Assembly: GCA_012295275.1 (NCBI GenBank)
Contig: CM022676.1
Location: forward strand, 17,801,891 to 17,865,890
Direction: 5' to 3'
Origin: Chrysomallon squamiferum
Taxonomy: Eukaryota; Mollusca; Gastropoda; Neomphalida; Peltospiridae
DNA length: 64,000 bases
Below the pieces are notes generated by a model. It was not told where the DNA came from. It was given only the letters and a program-made list of their open reading frames with translations, and did not search any database. Position numbers and translations under genes: made by a program. Shown piece by piece: positions 49,996 through 62,862 of this stretch; positions within the stretch are counted from its first letter, which is position 1, and each line of letters begins with the position of its first letter.

Positions 49996-50361
49996 CTAGG
50001 CGTGAAGAAGAACGAAAAGAACGCTGTCGACGTATGTTGCACAAACCACGTTCAATCAACTACGTGTATCCTCAGAAAGTGCACTTGGAACTTTCACGAG
50101 ACGTTTGTTTACTGTCTTTTCATATTAGTTCTCTTCCTTCTCAGCTTCGCATTGGTCTCTTTCTTTCTCAATTTAGACCAGACTATTCGACAACGACTGA
50201 CTTGTTACGACCGACATATTTTCACAGCAGTTCCAAAGTGAGAAAAAATTCACTCCTATTGACCTACTGGTGGTACAAACGATGACGAAATCAGGAGACA
50301 TTATACGTTATTAAGATCTATTCTCTGTTCGTGTTATCCTTTTTTTTTTTTTTTGAAGTTT

Positions 50362-50367
50362 AATAAA
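50362..50367 (+). terminator. Poly(A) signal of the 49 kb gene
   Basis: AATAAA, followed about 30 bases later by the GT-rich GTGTTGTTCTGTTCC. It lies about 370 bases after the spliced stop codon. Confidence 0.5.
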
Positions 50368-50431
50368 TTTGCAATGTTACAAGATTCTGCACAGTGTTGT
50401 TCTGTTCCACTCTATATGATTGTTGCGACGC

Positions 50432-50790
50432 ATGGGAGACAACTCCACTTAGAGAAATTAATACATTTTACAATGTAAGGGAGGTAATTCTAATTAAGAA
50501 AATATTTTGTATCCTACGGTCTAAGAGAGATAACTCCATTTAAGGAAATTATTAAAAATTTACGGTCTAAGAGAAATAACTCTATTTAAGGACATTATTA
50601 AAAATGTACGGTCTAAGAGGGATAACTCCATTTAAGGAAATTATTAAAAATGTACGGTCAAAGAGAGATAACTCCATATAAGGAAATTATTTAAAATGTA
50701 CGGTCTAAGAGAGATAACTCCATTTAAGAAATTATTAAAAATTTACGGTCTGAGACTGATAAAACCATTTAAGAAAATAATTTAAACGTC
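50432..50790. repeat. 46-bp minisatellite
   Basis: Six good copies begin at 50,516, 50,562, 50,608, 50,654, 50,700 and 50,745 (unit ACGGTCTAAGAGAGATAACT, then CCATTTAAGGAAATTATTAA and AAATGT). About two degenerate copies precede them. The array abuts the VWA coding exon on its right. Confidence 0.92.
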
Positions 50791-52632
<1,842 letters not shown>

Positions 52633-52689
52633 TTCTGACTGGAACCGAACCAGCAGACTCGAAAGTGTCAGAGAACGTGCGTGGCGTAT

Positions 52690-53038
52690 GTAAATGTTAT
52701 CTTAGACGTTAAATATTTAAAACAAAACTTTTTTTTTTTTTACTGTTATTATCACCACATATGTTCGTCTTCACGCTCATTTTTATTTTTTGTTTGTTCA
52801 TTGTCTGAATAAAAATTTAAAAAGATAAAAAATAAATAAATAAATAAAATAAAATAAAGATTATGACGATGACGATGATGATAGTAATAATAATGATAAT
52901 ACTAACAATAAATAATATATATATATATATATATATAGGTTATATATATACATACATACATAAACAAATACATACATTCATATTGTTGTTTAAAAGAACA
53001 AAATAAAACGGATGGAAAAGGGTACAGACAGATATTAA

Positions 53039-53129
<91 letters not shown>

Positions 53130-53800
53130 GTTTGTCTGTGTTTTTCTGTCTCTTTCTTTTATTTCTATCTCATTTTTTAAATGTTAAAGGTTTCTTCTTT
53201 TTTAATTTATTAACGAAATCAATAATAATAAATAAATACGAATTAATAAGTGTGCCTGTATATTTATATATAAATATATCAGTATTTGTACGTGAGTATG
53301 GATGATTATATTCTGTTAATATTTATCTGCATTTGTTTATTCTATTTTTGTTTTTTGGCTTATATTTATTTATTTATTAATTTGTTTCTTGTTTGTTTCT
53401 TTATTGATTTTAACAATACAAAAATAAATTATTGAAATTAAGAACTTCAAAAATAACAACTTGATTCTATTAATTTTAAAAAAAATTGTAATAGGATGGA
53501 CTTACCTTTTCTTCTTTCTTTCTTTTTCTTATATATATATATTTTTTCATTTTATTTTTTTTTTTTTTTTAGAGAAAATTTTCCTTACAGCTGATATAAT
53601 AAACATGTTCCGGGTTTTTCTGTTATCAAAGATTTTCTTACAGGTAAACAACAAACGTCGTGTCAACAGATATCTGAAAACACGTGACGTATAAATACAA
53701 ATAAATAAATAAACAGTAAATAAAATAAGTCGTGAAATATTCTCAATGGTGGTATGTTTTGTTATTTCTTTACATTTCTTATTTCTTAATTCTTATTATC
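52690..53800. other. No firm gene; microsatellites
   Basis: CT then TA tract (53,041-53,127), AAAT and poly-T stretches. A short signal-like frame (MFRVFLLSKIFLQ, 53,604) ends at CAG|GTAAAC just before the gap; support is too weak to call an exon. Confidence 0.5.
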
Positions 53801-54000
53801 NNNNNNNNNNNNNNNNNNNNNNNNNNNNNNNNNNNNNNNNNNNNNNNNNNNNNNNNNNNNNNNNNNNNNNNNNNNNNNNNNNNNNNNNNNNNNNNNNNNN
53901 NNNNNNNNNNNNNNNNNNNNNNNNNNNNNNNNNNNNNNNNNNNNNNNNNNNNNNNNNNNNNNNNNNNNNNNNNNNNNNNNNNNNNNNNNNNNNNNNNNNN
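53801..54000. other. Assembly gap, 200 N
   Basis: Exactly 200 N, which suggests a gap of unknown true size. Confidence 1.
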
Positions 54001-54200
54001 CCCAACTCCTAGATCATTGTGAATCAGTCCCTTGTTCAACCTAACTTGAACGTGCACAGTAAAAAAAAGACAAAACATAATCTCTTACATCAAAATTTAA
54101 AACACGAGTATAAGATCTCTAGTGAGATACCATTTATTGCTCAAACTAACTCGAGCGTGCACAGCAAAGTAAAGGCGAAATATGATTTGTAACACATTAG
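54001..54200 (+). repeat. R1 repeat, copy g, cut by the gap
   Basis: Starts within the R1 head (TAGATCATTGTGAATCAGTC) and carries two subunits, like copies c and e (CTTGAACGTGCACAGT; CTCGAGCGTGCACAGC). It stops near 54,195. Confidence 0.7.
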
Positions 54201-56109
54201 GGCTTCATTCATTTTTGCTTTTGAGTCAGTTTATAGCAAAACAAAATCGTTGATATACACGAATCCCTACTGAAATAAATGTGTTAGATATACGTGTTAT
54301 ATGTACGTGTTACCTTCTTCCACTCAAGATAACTAAACACACTCGATCTTAGATGTTTTTCAGTAAAGATATTGTTACTTATCTTAACAACAAATAAGTA
54401 ATTGGTATTATATGATATAAAATGTTCAGAGAAATTTTTATTTTGTAATGTGTCTAGTAAATTTAATGCATATGTTTTGATTATGTAAACAACTTCAGAC
54501 ATTCTCCTAAATATATCATAACAATTTAGCGACAGAAAATGCAAAAAATATGCAGTTTTAAATTACTTTTCTGTTTATGCACTTTTGTATGTTTCTTACA
54601 GTAACACATATTTTAATTTATTTGACAAACATTTACTACTAGGAATGTCTAGAACATTTATTATTATTATTATTATTATTATTTATTATTATTATTATTA
54701 TTATTATTGATAGTGTAGAAACTTATCTATTTAGCACATTAATTTACTTTACTTGTTTTTATATTAAAATGGATTAGCATACAGAAACAGGGTAACCATT
54801 TGTCCCTGCTTCGACCTTAAACAAGGATAACGCAAAAATCTAGTTACCAACATAGATGTCTAATAATGGCCATGAACTGGACCGTCCCACGCGTTCTGTG
54901 TGTCTTTGTCTTTTTCTTTGATCCCCCGGGCCCTTTTGTCTCTTACTTAAATAAACTTAATGCGTATCAATGGCGGAGCCGAGAAAAATTCCTTTTGTCT
55001 CTCGCTAATGATAGTTAATTGTTAAAAGATTTCATTAATTGATTACTGTTAACTAACAATACATATTTGATTAATATATACTGTTAGGAATTTTTGTAGA
55101 AATGAATAGGCAACATATTCACTTACTTTAACGATGGATACAATTCAGTTATGATATCTTAGACTGTATTAAAGTAAGCTGTTTAAGTAAATAATCATTA
55201 TGTTATCGATATTATCAAAACTGTATCTTAATGGTACAACAATATAAAATATTATAATAAGTAAAAATAGAAATGGCTACCAGCGGATTCTTCAAGTAGG
55301 TATAAAGTAAATTGCAGTCCGTGGTTTAATAAATAAGTTAGGACTAATTTTCTAAATTAAACACCACAGAAGACAATAAATCCAAATATGGCTGAGAAAT
55401 CTTTCCATAGCTTGATCGAGGCCCTATTAGCGTACAGTTAAAAACTCTACTGCGTAAGATAAAACCAGTTTACTGCCATAGTTGTATTATTTTATATTGC
55501 ATTTTATGTGATGAATAAAAATAAAATTAAAATAAAGAAATAAAGAAAGAAAACAAATACAAATAAATAAATAACAAAAAGGAATGAGTGACAAAAATAA
55601 ATAATTGAAATAAAAAATAAATAAAAATAAACGCAAATTAAAAATAAGAATTACTACCACAAGTGATGAGTATCAGTCTTAATATTTGAACAATCATTTT
55701 TATTTTTGTTTTTTGTTGTTGTTTTTTACGTTTATATTTAGGTCCTATATATATGTATATATAGTGTTTGTCATATCTGCGTTTAGGTCGCTTTGACTCA
55801 TAACATGTACAATTAAAAGCATGTCCCATATTTTCTGATTAACCATTACATTGCATTTTTCAGGATCCTAGGTATAACGTTTCTTGTCGCCAGTACTATT
55901 AGCACACTATTTTTATCTGACCTACATAAGAGACACTCGTTAGTGATAGGTTATTCATCAATATACTTTGAGAAATAAAGATAAATATTTTACAGACAAA
56001 ATAAGATAATAACAGATATATATATAGTTAACATGCTTGAAAGACAACTTACATTATACGGGACACATGGTATGTAATAAAATATGTGCATGTATTTACT
56101 GCAAAAGGT
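54201..56109. other. No gene seen
   Basis: AT-rich sequence with an ATT tract (54,660-54,710) and AAAT-rich stretches (55,500-55,640). No exon-like frame was found. Confidence 0.5.
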
Positions 56110-56290
56110 GGCCTGACCTGTACGACATCTGATTTCAGTCACGTGTTTATGAGCAGACGACTTTGTAAACAGCGATACACAGAAGATATTTCAGTCACCT
56201 GTCAAACCGGACGTTGTCAGTTCCAGGAAAACACTCACCAAGCAAGGACGTACTTTCTTACGAAGACGGCCATTTTGAAATTTGAAGGTA
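56110..56290 (+). promoter_or_regulatory. BTB gene 3 upstream module P1
   Basis: TTTCAGTCACGTGTTTATGA, then CGGCCATTTTGAAATTTGAA and GAAG|GTATTT. It is paralogous to 34,396-34,545. The CACGTG E-box is intact here but changed to CACGTT in the gene 2 copy. Confidence 0.35.
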
Positions 56291-56645
56291 TTTTGTATTT
56301 TATTGTAATTTAATATATGCCGTACTATTATTACTTTGCTTAAATCAGATAATACATATTGAACTTGAAATCTATTTTGTCAAGGCTATACATTTTTTGT
56401 GTGAATTTTCCTAAAGGACATTTTTTGTGTTTTTTTTGTTTTACACCTAACACACTAGTTTATATGATAAATATCGAAGAATATTTAATAATAATAACAC
56501 AAACAACAACATTAATCAATAAAACAAATAATAAGAAGAAACAAAAAAATAATATTGGTATCGTCATTATAATAATTATTATTATTCTATTAGTAGTAGC
56601 AGTTGCAGTAGCAGTAGTTTTAATACTATCACCTAAATGCAAGTG

Positions 56646-56975
56646 CCGGACCAATTACCGGAACTCCTTGGGACCTGAGGCATTCCGGATTTCTGGATCT
56701 TCCGGTTTTCTGATATCAAGAAATCTAAATTCCTAAAAAATTAGGCATAAGCATTTAAAAAAAAAGCCAACAACAAGAAATAAAGAAAATTGACGACACA
56801 CAACTGTGGCGACTCGACACGTAAACACGTGAATGAACACCACACTGCTTGAAAGAGTAATTTCTGTCTCCTGACGACAAAACCCGCGCGCGCAAAAATG
56901 AAAATTGCGTCGGGGAAAAGTTCCGGTTTTCTGGTCTTTCGGTATTTCAGGACGCCGGATAATTGGTCCGGTATC
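56646..56975. mobile_element. MITE-like element with terminal inverted repeats
   Basis: The left end CCGGACCAATTACCGG (56,646) is matched on the right by CCGGATAATTGGTCCGG (56,955-56,971), an inverted repeat of 16-17 bases with one indel. TTCCGGTTTTCTG occurs near both ends. Length is about 330 bases with no coding frame. No clear target-site duplication was seen, so the superfamily is not assigned. Confidence 0.5.
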
Positions 56976-57032
56976 TGTAGAGTTCAATGTATCGTTTATA
57001 GTTTATGCTATATCTGATTACTTCGTTTTACT

Positions 57033-57110
57033 TTGTGTCATTTTATTTATTTATTTATTTATGTATTTATTTATTTATGTATTTATTTATTTATTTATTT
57101 ATTTATTTAT
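57033..57110. repeat. ATTT-rich tract
   Basis: TTTATTTA repeats before the upstream exon-like unit ATCCCAGATCTCTGTGATC at 57,112. Confidence 0.9.
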
Positions 57111-57655
57111 AGATCCCAGATCTCTGTGATCAATAGTAGAGTTAAACAAAAATTACTCGTTTCTAAGAATTTATCGATCACAATTGATAATGATTTAATA
57201 AACAGTATTACAGTGTGAGCTTTTTTAAACATGAGGTACGTGCCAATAGAAGATGTGATAATATTATCTCTTATAATAGTATTATTTTCTATTTACGAGT
57301 TTGTTAGTTTGTTCTGTTTATTGGAAATAGTTGGGTTGTCTATATCTTATTTCTTGAAATGATGACAAATGTAAATAATTTCATATTTTCATCGTTTATT
57401 TCTACACTTATGGGCAGAGAGTTTGTTAACAATGAATTTGTCAGATCGTTGTAATTAACACCCGAGTATACCTTTGTGTGTCTCAGATAGCAGTGTCACT
57501 CTATTTTTAGCCGTCCTACATAAAAAACGTCATGTGTTAGCTTAACTTGATATACTCTTTATTCAAGCATTGTCAGAGAAATAAAAATCTACACGTATAT
57601 TTAGTGTACTGTAAAATATATTTCTTATTATTATTGTTGTTGTTGTTCTTGTTTC

Positions 57656-57692
<37 letters not shown>

Positions 57693-57859
57693 CAGATTTT
57701 ATAACTTACCTATAAACAATGCAATCTAGTAGTACTTAGTCTATTCAGTTGTTGTAATCAATTTTAAAGAAGATTTATGTAAGATGAGTATACACATATC
57801 TCGTAGCACGATTTCTTTATTTTAATCTGACATTGAAACCTAACAACGTGACACTTGAT

Positions 57860-58089
57860 CAGTGTCGTGTGGAGGTCTGGTGAAGCCCGGGGCCAACTCC
57901 TTGATTGTAATTCCCAAAGATTCAAGTACAAGGCCTAGTACTGAGGAATAGTATGAGAAACGAAGATATTTTGAATGTGTAAAAAAAGATGAAATATAAA
58001 ATAAACACTTTATTCGATTTGAATATAAATCGCTCATATTTGATGCCAGGTGCCAGAGTCCCTTCGGCCCCCACCTCTGAACACCACTG
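57860..58089. mobile_element. hAT-like MITE with 8-bp target duplication
   Basis: 230 bases bounded by CACTTGAT on both sides (57,852-57,859 and 58,090-58,097). The ends are inverted repeats: left CAGTGTCGTGTGGAGGT, right (reverse complement) CAGTGGTGTTCAGAGGTG. An 8-bp duplication and CAGTG ends fit the hAT superfamily. There is no transposase inside. The paralogous flank at 35,328-35,335 has a single CACTTGAT, i.e. the empty site. Confidence 0.85.
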
Positions 58090-58097
58090 CACTTGAT

Positions 58098-58210
58098 GAC
58101 GTGTAAAATATCTGACGTCACTCGCGTGTTTATCAGTGGAGGATTTTGAGAACCAAAAGTACACAAAGCAGAAATAAAACAAGTCGGCCATATTGAAAGT
58201 CTATGATATT
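58098..58210 (+). promoter_or_regulatory. BTB gene 3 upstream module P2 (CRE)
   Basis: TGACGTCA at 58,113-58,120 and TCGGCCATATTGAAAG near 58,184. The E-box of the gene 2 copy is CGCGTG here. The module lies directly beside the hAT-like insertion. Confidence 0.4.
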
Positions 58211-58433
58211 TTTATTTTATTATTATGTTAACTATTCCAGTGTTCTTAATTTATTGGTAAATATATTAGACTTTGTTCTATAACAAATATATTATTTAAG
58301 AGTGAGATTTTTTTAATTGAAATGAAAAAGGTTTACGATTATCCTGACTTTAGTATGCTATTCTTACTGTTTGTAATAGTAGTAGTAGTATTTTTAATAC
58401 TAGTACTACTACAACTACCGTTACTACCCTACT

Positions 58434-59110
58434 AGAGCCCTTATTATTTTGTGGACATCTTTTGCTATTTATTGTTTACGTTATTTCATTTTGTTTTATT
58501 TTATTTTTATTTTTATTCATTTCGTCTTAGATCGGTGATAGCGGTGATCTACAGTTGAGTCGATTGACAGAAAATAGTTGCTTAAATAAATTAACCATCA
58601 GGAAGTTCGAATTAGGAGGTATTTTCAATTGTTTTCTATTTTAAAATATCGCTTTTTTTCTTACTTATTATTTTGCTTCTTTCCTTTTTCTTACATGTTT
58701 CTTTTTAGATCTGTCACTCACGGATAATTTTGCTGACTTTTCGAGAAGTAGATTGTTATAAATGAGCACAAATACATTGCGATATGAAAATCGTTTCTCC
58801 CACAGTCAAATATTTCTTTCCTGAATGAGCACATACCTTTATTTATAATAAAAATGATAATAATAATAATAATTCTTTCTTTGTTCGTCTTCATCATAAT
58901 AATCATTATCATAACCACAAGGTGTTTCTTTTTTATCCTTTATCTATGTGATGTTTTTCTTTCTTTCCTTATCTTTTATTTATTATTTATTTACTTATTT
59001 GTCTTGCTTTGATTATCTTTTTTTATGTAAAAAAAAATGTTTGTTTCGATATTGGAATAAGTCATTTGTACACGGAAATATTTTTTAATTATATTTAGAA
59101 TGAGCTTCTC

Positions 59111-59172
<62 letters not shown>

Positions 59173-59357
59173 AGTTATATTTTATTTTATTGATATTTAT
59201 TTGATTTTTTTTTTATTACTAACTTTTTTTATTATTATTATATAATTAATTAATTAAATTATTTTAATTCAATTTGACGTTTTATTTTTTTTTTTCTGTA
59301 TGAATTATTGCAGTTTTATATGAGAACAGTTTCTTTTTCCCTTTCTCTCATTACACC

Positions 59358-59433
<76 letters not shown>

Positions 59434-59511
59434 AATTATTATAATTGTTATTGTTATGATTATTATTGTTGTTGTTATTGTTATCATTTATAATTATTAT
59501 AATAATAATTA

Positions 59512-59560
<49 letters not shown>

Positions 59561-59576
59561 CCTCTGTAGTTAAAAC
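58434..59576 (+). promoter_or_regulatory. 5' flank and probable non-coding exon of BTB gene 3
   Basis: Matches 3,395-4,539 upstream of gene 1 almost throughout. The UTR exon starts after TTCGTCTTAG (58,531) with ATCGGTGATAGCGGTGATCT and has a donor GGAG|GTATTT near 58,620. ATT/AAT tracts lie at 59,118-59,168 and 59,361-59,560. CTCTGTAG lies 8 bases before the ATG. Confidence 0.5.
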
Positions 59577-61106
59577 ATGGCCACCGCGGATGGAAACTCA
59601 AGTTGGCAGACAGGGAAGAATCTGATGCAATGCCTTGAACACGTTTTCCTTACAAGAACTCAAACAGACGTCAGATTTTTAGTTGGGGAACAAAAGAAGG
59701 CTGTCCACGCTCACCGTTTCATACTCATTATTCGAAGCGAAGTATTTGATCGCATGTTCACCGGAGAACTTCCCGAAGACACAAATATCGAAATACCGGA
59801 TGTGGAGGAACATATGTTCTCAAATTTTTTAAAGTATGTTAAAACACACACACAGAAACACACACAGATACAAACAGACACACACACATACACACACAGA
59901 CAGAGATGAAAACGCACGTAAGAACACAGTGAGGAAGAGAGACATACATACAAACAGATACCTTAGTAACAATACAGTTTTTGTTAGTAATGTAATTATT
60001 TTCTAATTAATTAACCTGACATAGATATCTGAAATGTTAGTCTTACTCTACTTCTTTTACACAGATATCTTTACACGGATGACGTCGTCCTAACAGGCGA
60101 CAACGTCACCGGTCTGTTGTATCTATCGAGGAAGTACATCGTCACAACACTGGAAGATCAGTGCGTGAAATATTTGGAGTCGTCGTTGTCGTCACGGAAT
60201 GCGTGCGTCGTGCTGGAACAAGCTCACCTGTTTCATGAACTTGATCTAAGGAGAAAAAGTCTGGACTTCATTTTGAAAAATGGCGACGAAGTTTTGAAGT
60301 CGGATGAAGTCACCGAACTTTGTCACGAATGTCTGGATGAGATCGTACGATCAGACGAACTGAGAGCAGACGAGAAAAATGTTTTTGAAGCCGCTGTGAA
60401 GTGGGCTGACAGCGCGTGCAGGAAACAAGGGAAGACGACGAGTGAAAAAAACATGCGCGAAGCACTGGGAGAGGTCGTGAAGCACGTGCGTTATCCATTA
60501 CTCGATCAGACGTATTTTGTAGAACACGTGACACCCACTCACATACTCACTGAGACAGAAGAAAACAAGATTTTGAAACACTTGGAGAGCAGTGATGAAG
60601 ATGTTTCACCTTTTAACTCAAACAAGAGAACTGCAGAGATTACAATAAACAGGTTTGGTTTCCCATGTCTTCTTCAGTGGTCATATTCTGGTGAAAAAGA
60701 TGACGCCATTACTTTCTCTGTCAACAAAAACGCTTTTCTTCTCGGATTTCAGTTGTACGGTCACCGTCAACCACACAACTACGACGTCAGCGCCTTCGTC
60801 ACTGACACAAGAACAGACGAAATACTGGACGGGTCTAAACTGATACACAGATATAAACACGTGTCTGACGTGTATGACGTCGTGTTCAGTCGTCCAGTGA
60901 AGATTACTAAAGACACTAAGTACAGCTTGTTTGTTACTGTTAAGGGAAGAGAATACACATGGGGTGGAGCTGAAGGTAAATCAGAAATTGTTGTAGACTC
61001 TTTTGTTTGTAGATTTTCTGAGTCACACAAATCTAAACACTGTGACAGACAACTTCGTACAGGTGTGACAGAAGGACAGATACCTGCTTTGTTATTTTTA
61101 GTGTAA
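59577..61106 (+). CDS. BTB-BACK-PHR protein, gene 3 (BTBD3/BTBD6-like)
   Basis: Exons 59577-59833 (257 nt) and 60065-61106 (1042 nt) give 432 residues, the same exon lengths as gene 1. BTB (DVRFLVGEQ, AHRFIL, LYTDDV), BACK (NACVVLEQAHLFHE, VRYPLLDQTYF) and PHR (ITFSVNKNAFLLGFQLYG to GQIPALLFLV) are complete. It differs from gene 1 mainly in the BACK-PHR linker and in the PHR stretch GREYTWGGAEGK, where gene 1 has a shorter, substituted version. There are no disabling changes. A Cullin-3 adaptor role is expected from the family. Gene 1 and gene 3 are the youngest pair although gene 2 lies between them. Confidence 0.92.
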
Positions 61107-61850
61107 AAAACAACATCGTTCAAACACTGTCACTTTTAGTCATCACTGGGCTCATATTTTTATTTATTTATTTATTTATTTATTTAGTTTGATTATTTAT
61201 TTATTTATTTATGTTTGTTTACGTTTTGTATTTCTGATGACGTCAGACAGCAGTGATGACGTCATACACACTTGATTTGAATTTTTTGATTTCTAATGAA
61301 CTGATTTCTGTCTAACACGTGCATGATGTATATAAACATCTCATTTCTTATTTATTATGTTACTGTTATTATTTATTTATTTACTTATTTATTTATGCAT
61401 TTTTCTTTTTGGTTTATTTTATTTTTATTTTGTTTTTTGTATATGAAATATAATATGTAGATACATTATGTATGTATTTCCTGGTTGTTAGACATGAAAA
61501 TAAGAACTGTTATTTCATTTATTTATCCATTTTCTTTTACTAAGACTAGCAACTCTTTGTTTATTTTTTTATAGATGAGATATAAATAAACGAAAAGCAG
61601 ATAAATAAATTTGTATTTTTTTATTATGAATTATTTTTGTATTTAATTTGTGTTTATATTTGTAAACAGGTGAATTACAAAGATATAGAAATAAATGTGT
61701 CAGGTATTATTATTTACTTTTTGTTATTTATGTATTTATTTGTTTCTATTCTGTTCAGAGTGAGAAATATAATTTGTGTGTGTACGTATGCAACCAAAAA
61801 AACATGCATACATATATACGTACACACATGTATATTAGCTTGCCCTTGAT
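61107..61850 (+). other. 3' flank of BTB gene 3
   Basis: Aligned with the flank of gene 1 (GTATTTCCTGGTTGTTAGAC at about 61,471 and 6,414). It contains ATTT-rich sequence, TGACGTCA (61,237-61,265 region, twice) and the shared block ending near 61,720. Confidence 0.5.
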
Positions 61851-61916
61851 TTCACTACCATTGATAATAAGTTAACTTTAAAAAATAAACAAATAATCTG
61901 TTTTAAATTATTTCAT

Positions 61917-61920
<4 letters not shown>

Positions 61921-61983
<63 letters not shown>
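61921..61983. repeat. (CA)n microsatellite
   Basis: CA repeat with one CAGA interruption. Confidence 0.95.
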
Positions 61984-61984
<1 letters not shown>

Positions 61985-62045
61985 GTGCACTCGGCAAAAA
62001 AGAACCTTGGACTAACCGAGATTTGTTTATAAACTAGTGTAGCAG

Positions 62046-62095
62046 GAAATCACAAACCCTGTAAATCACAAACCCTGTAAATCACAAACCCCTCC
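62046..62095. repeat. Three 18-bp tandem copies
   Basis: The unit AATCACAAACCCTGTAA is repeated three times; the last copy is altered at its end. Confidence 0.85.
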
Positions 62096-62099
62096 TAAT

Positions 62100-62805
62100 A
62101 TACCACACATATAGCAGTAGTGATTGTGTCTGTAACTGCATCTCACTATAAACATTCCTTCTATTTGTGGTTTTGATATGAATAACAAATATTTCCACAT
62201 TAGAAATGGGTCAAACTGTTGGGGTTTTTTGCCCAAAATTATTTATGTTTCTGTTTAACAACAGTTTCAATTACAGTATGTCTGTTAAATTGCAGCAAAA
62301 AATATTTCATCCTGCCGCAACCTTAAAAGTTCAGGTTTTTCTGACTTTCTTTTTAGTTGCAGCTACAAAAACCTCTAGTCCCGTACTTGAGATACACAAC
62401 TGAAAAATAAAAAGAGCCAAAGTCTGATTTGAGATTATTTATTGACCAGCTTCCTTCATAAACAATAATTAATTAAAGTACTGATAAAACCTGCTGTAGT
62501 AGTCTGAAAATGTTTGTATATAAACATTTCCCTTCTGACTGAGATTTAACTGTCTATGCCAGTGGTGTGCCAGAAGATAGGAGTAACAGGGATGCTATGC
62601 ACTGTGCTATTCCACTGGGTGGGGGGCATTTCCTAGCAAATTACAAACCCTGGCGTGACTAATCCGGATGCTGTCTACTTCGGATACTGAATGTAAATTC
62701 CAGAACGAAAGACAAATAATTGATATAGTGATTAGCATTGTCAGTAACTACACATAATTTTTCACTGCAATTTAAACGTAATTAGGTATCCGTTTTGTCT
62801 CTGTT

Positions 62806-62840
<35 letters not shown>

Positions 62841-62862
62841 GTTATATATATATATATATATA
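62100..62862. other. No gene seen
   Basis: Contains a short repeat also found at 39.3 kb (62,650-62,760) and TA/GT microsatellites (62,808-62,860) into which the Tc1 element inserted. Confidence 0.5.

Noticed and set aside
53604-53644. Possible signal-peptide exon MFRVFLLSKIFLQ with a GTAAAC donor.
   Set aside because: Too short, no acceptor partner; the following 200-N gap prevents any check.
56733-56987. 84-codon - strand frame.
   Set aside because: It lies across the inverted-repeat element at 56.65-56.97 kb and has no family features.
62576-62640. CAGTGGTGTGCCAGAAG-type sequence resembling a hAT end.
   Set aside because: No matching inverted end or 8-bp duplication found nearby.
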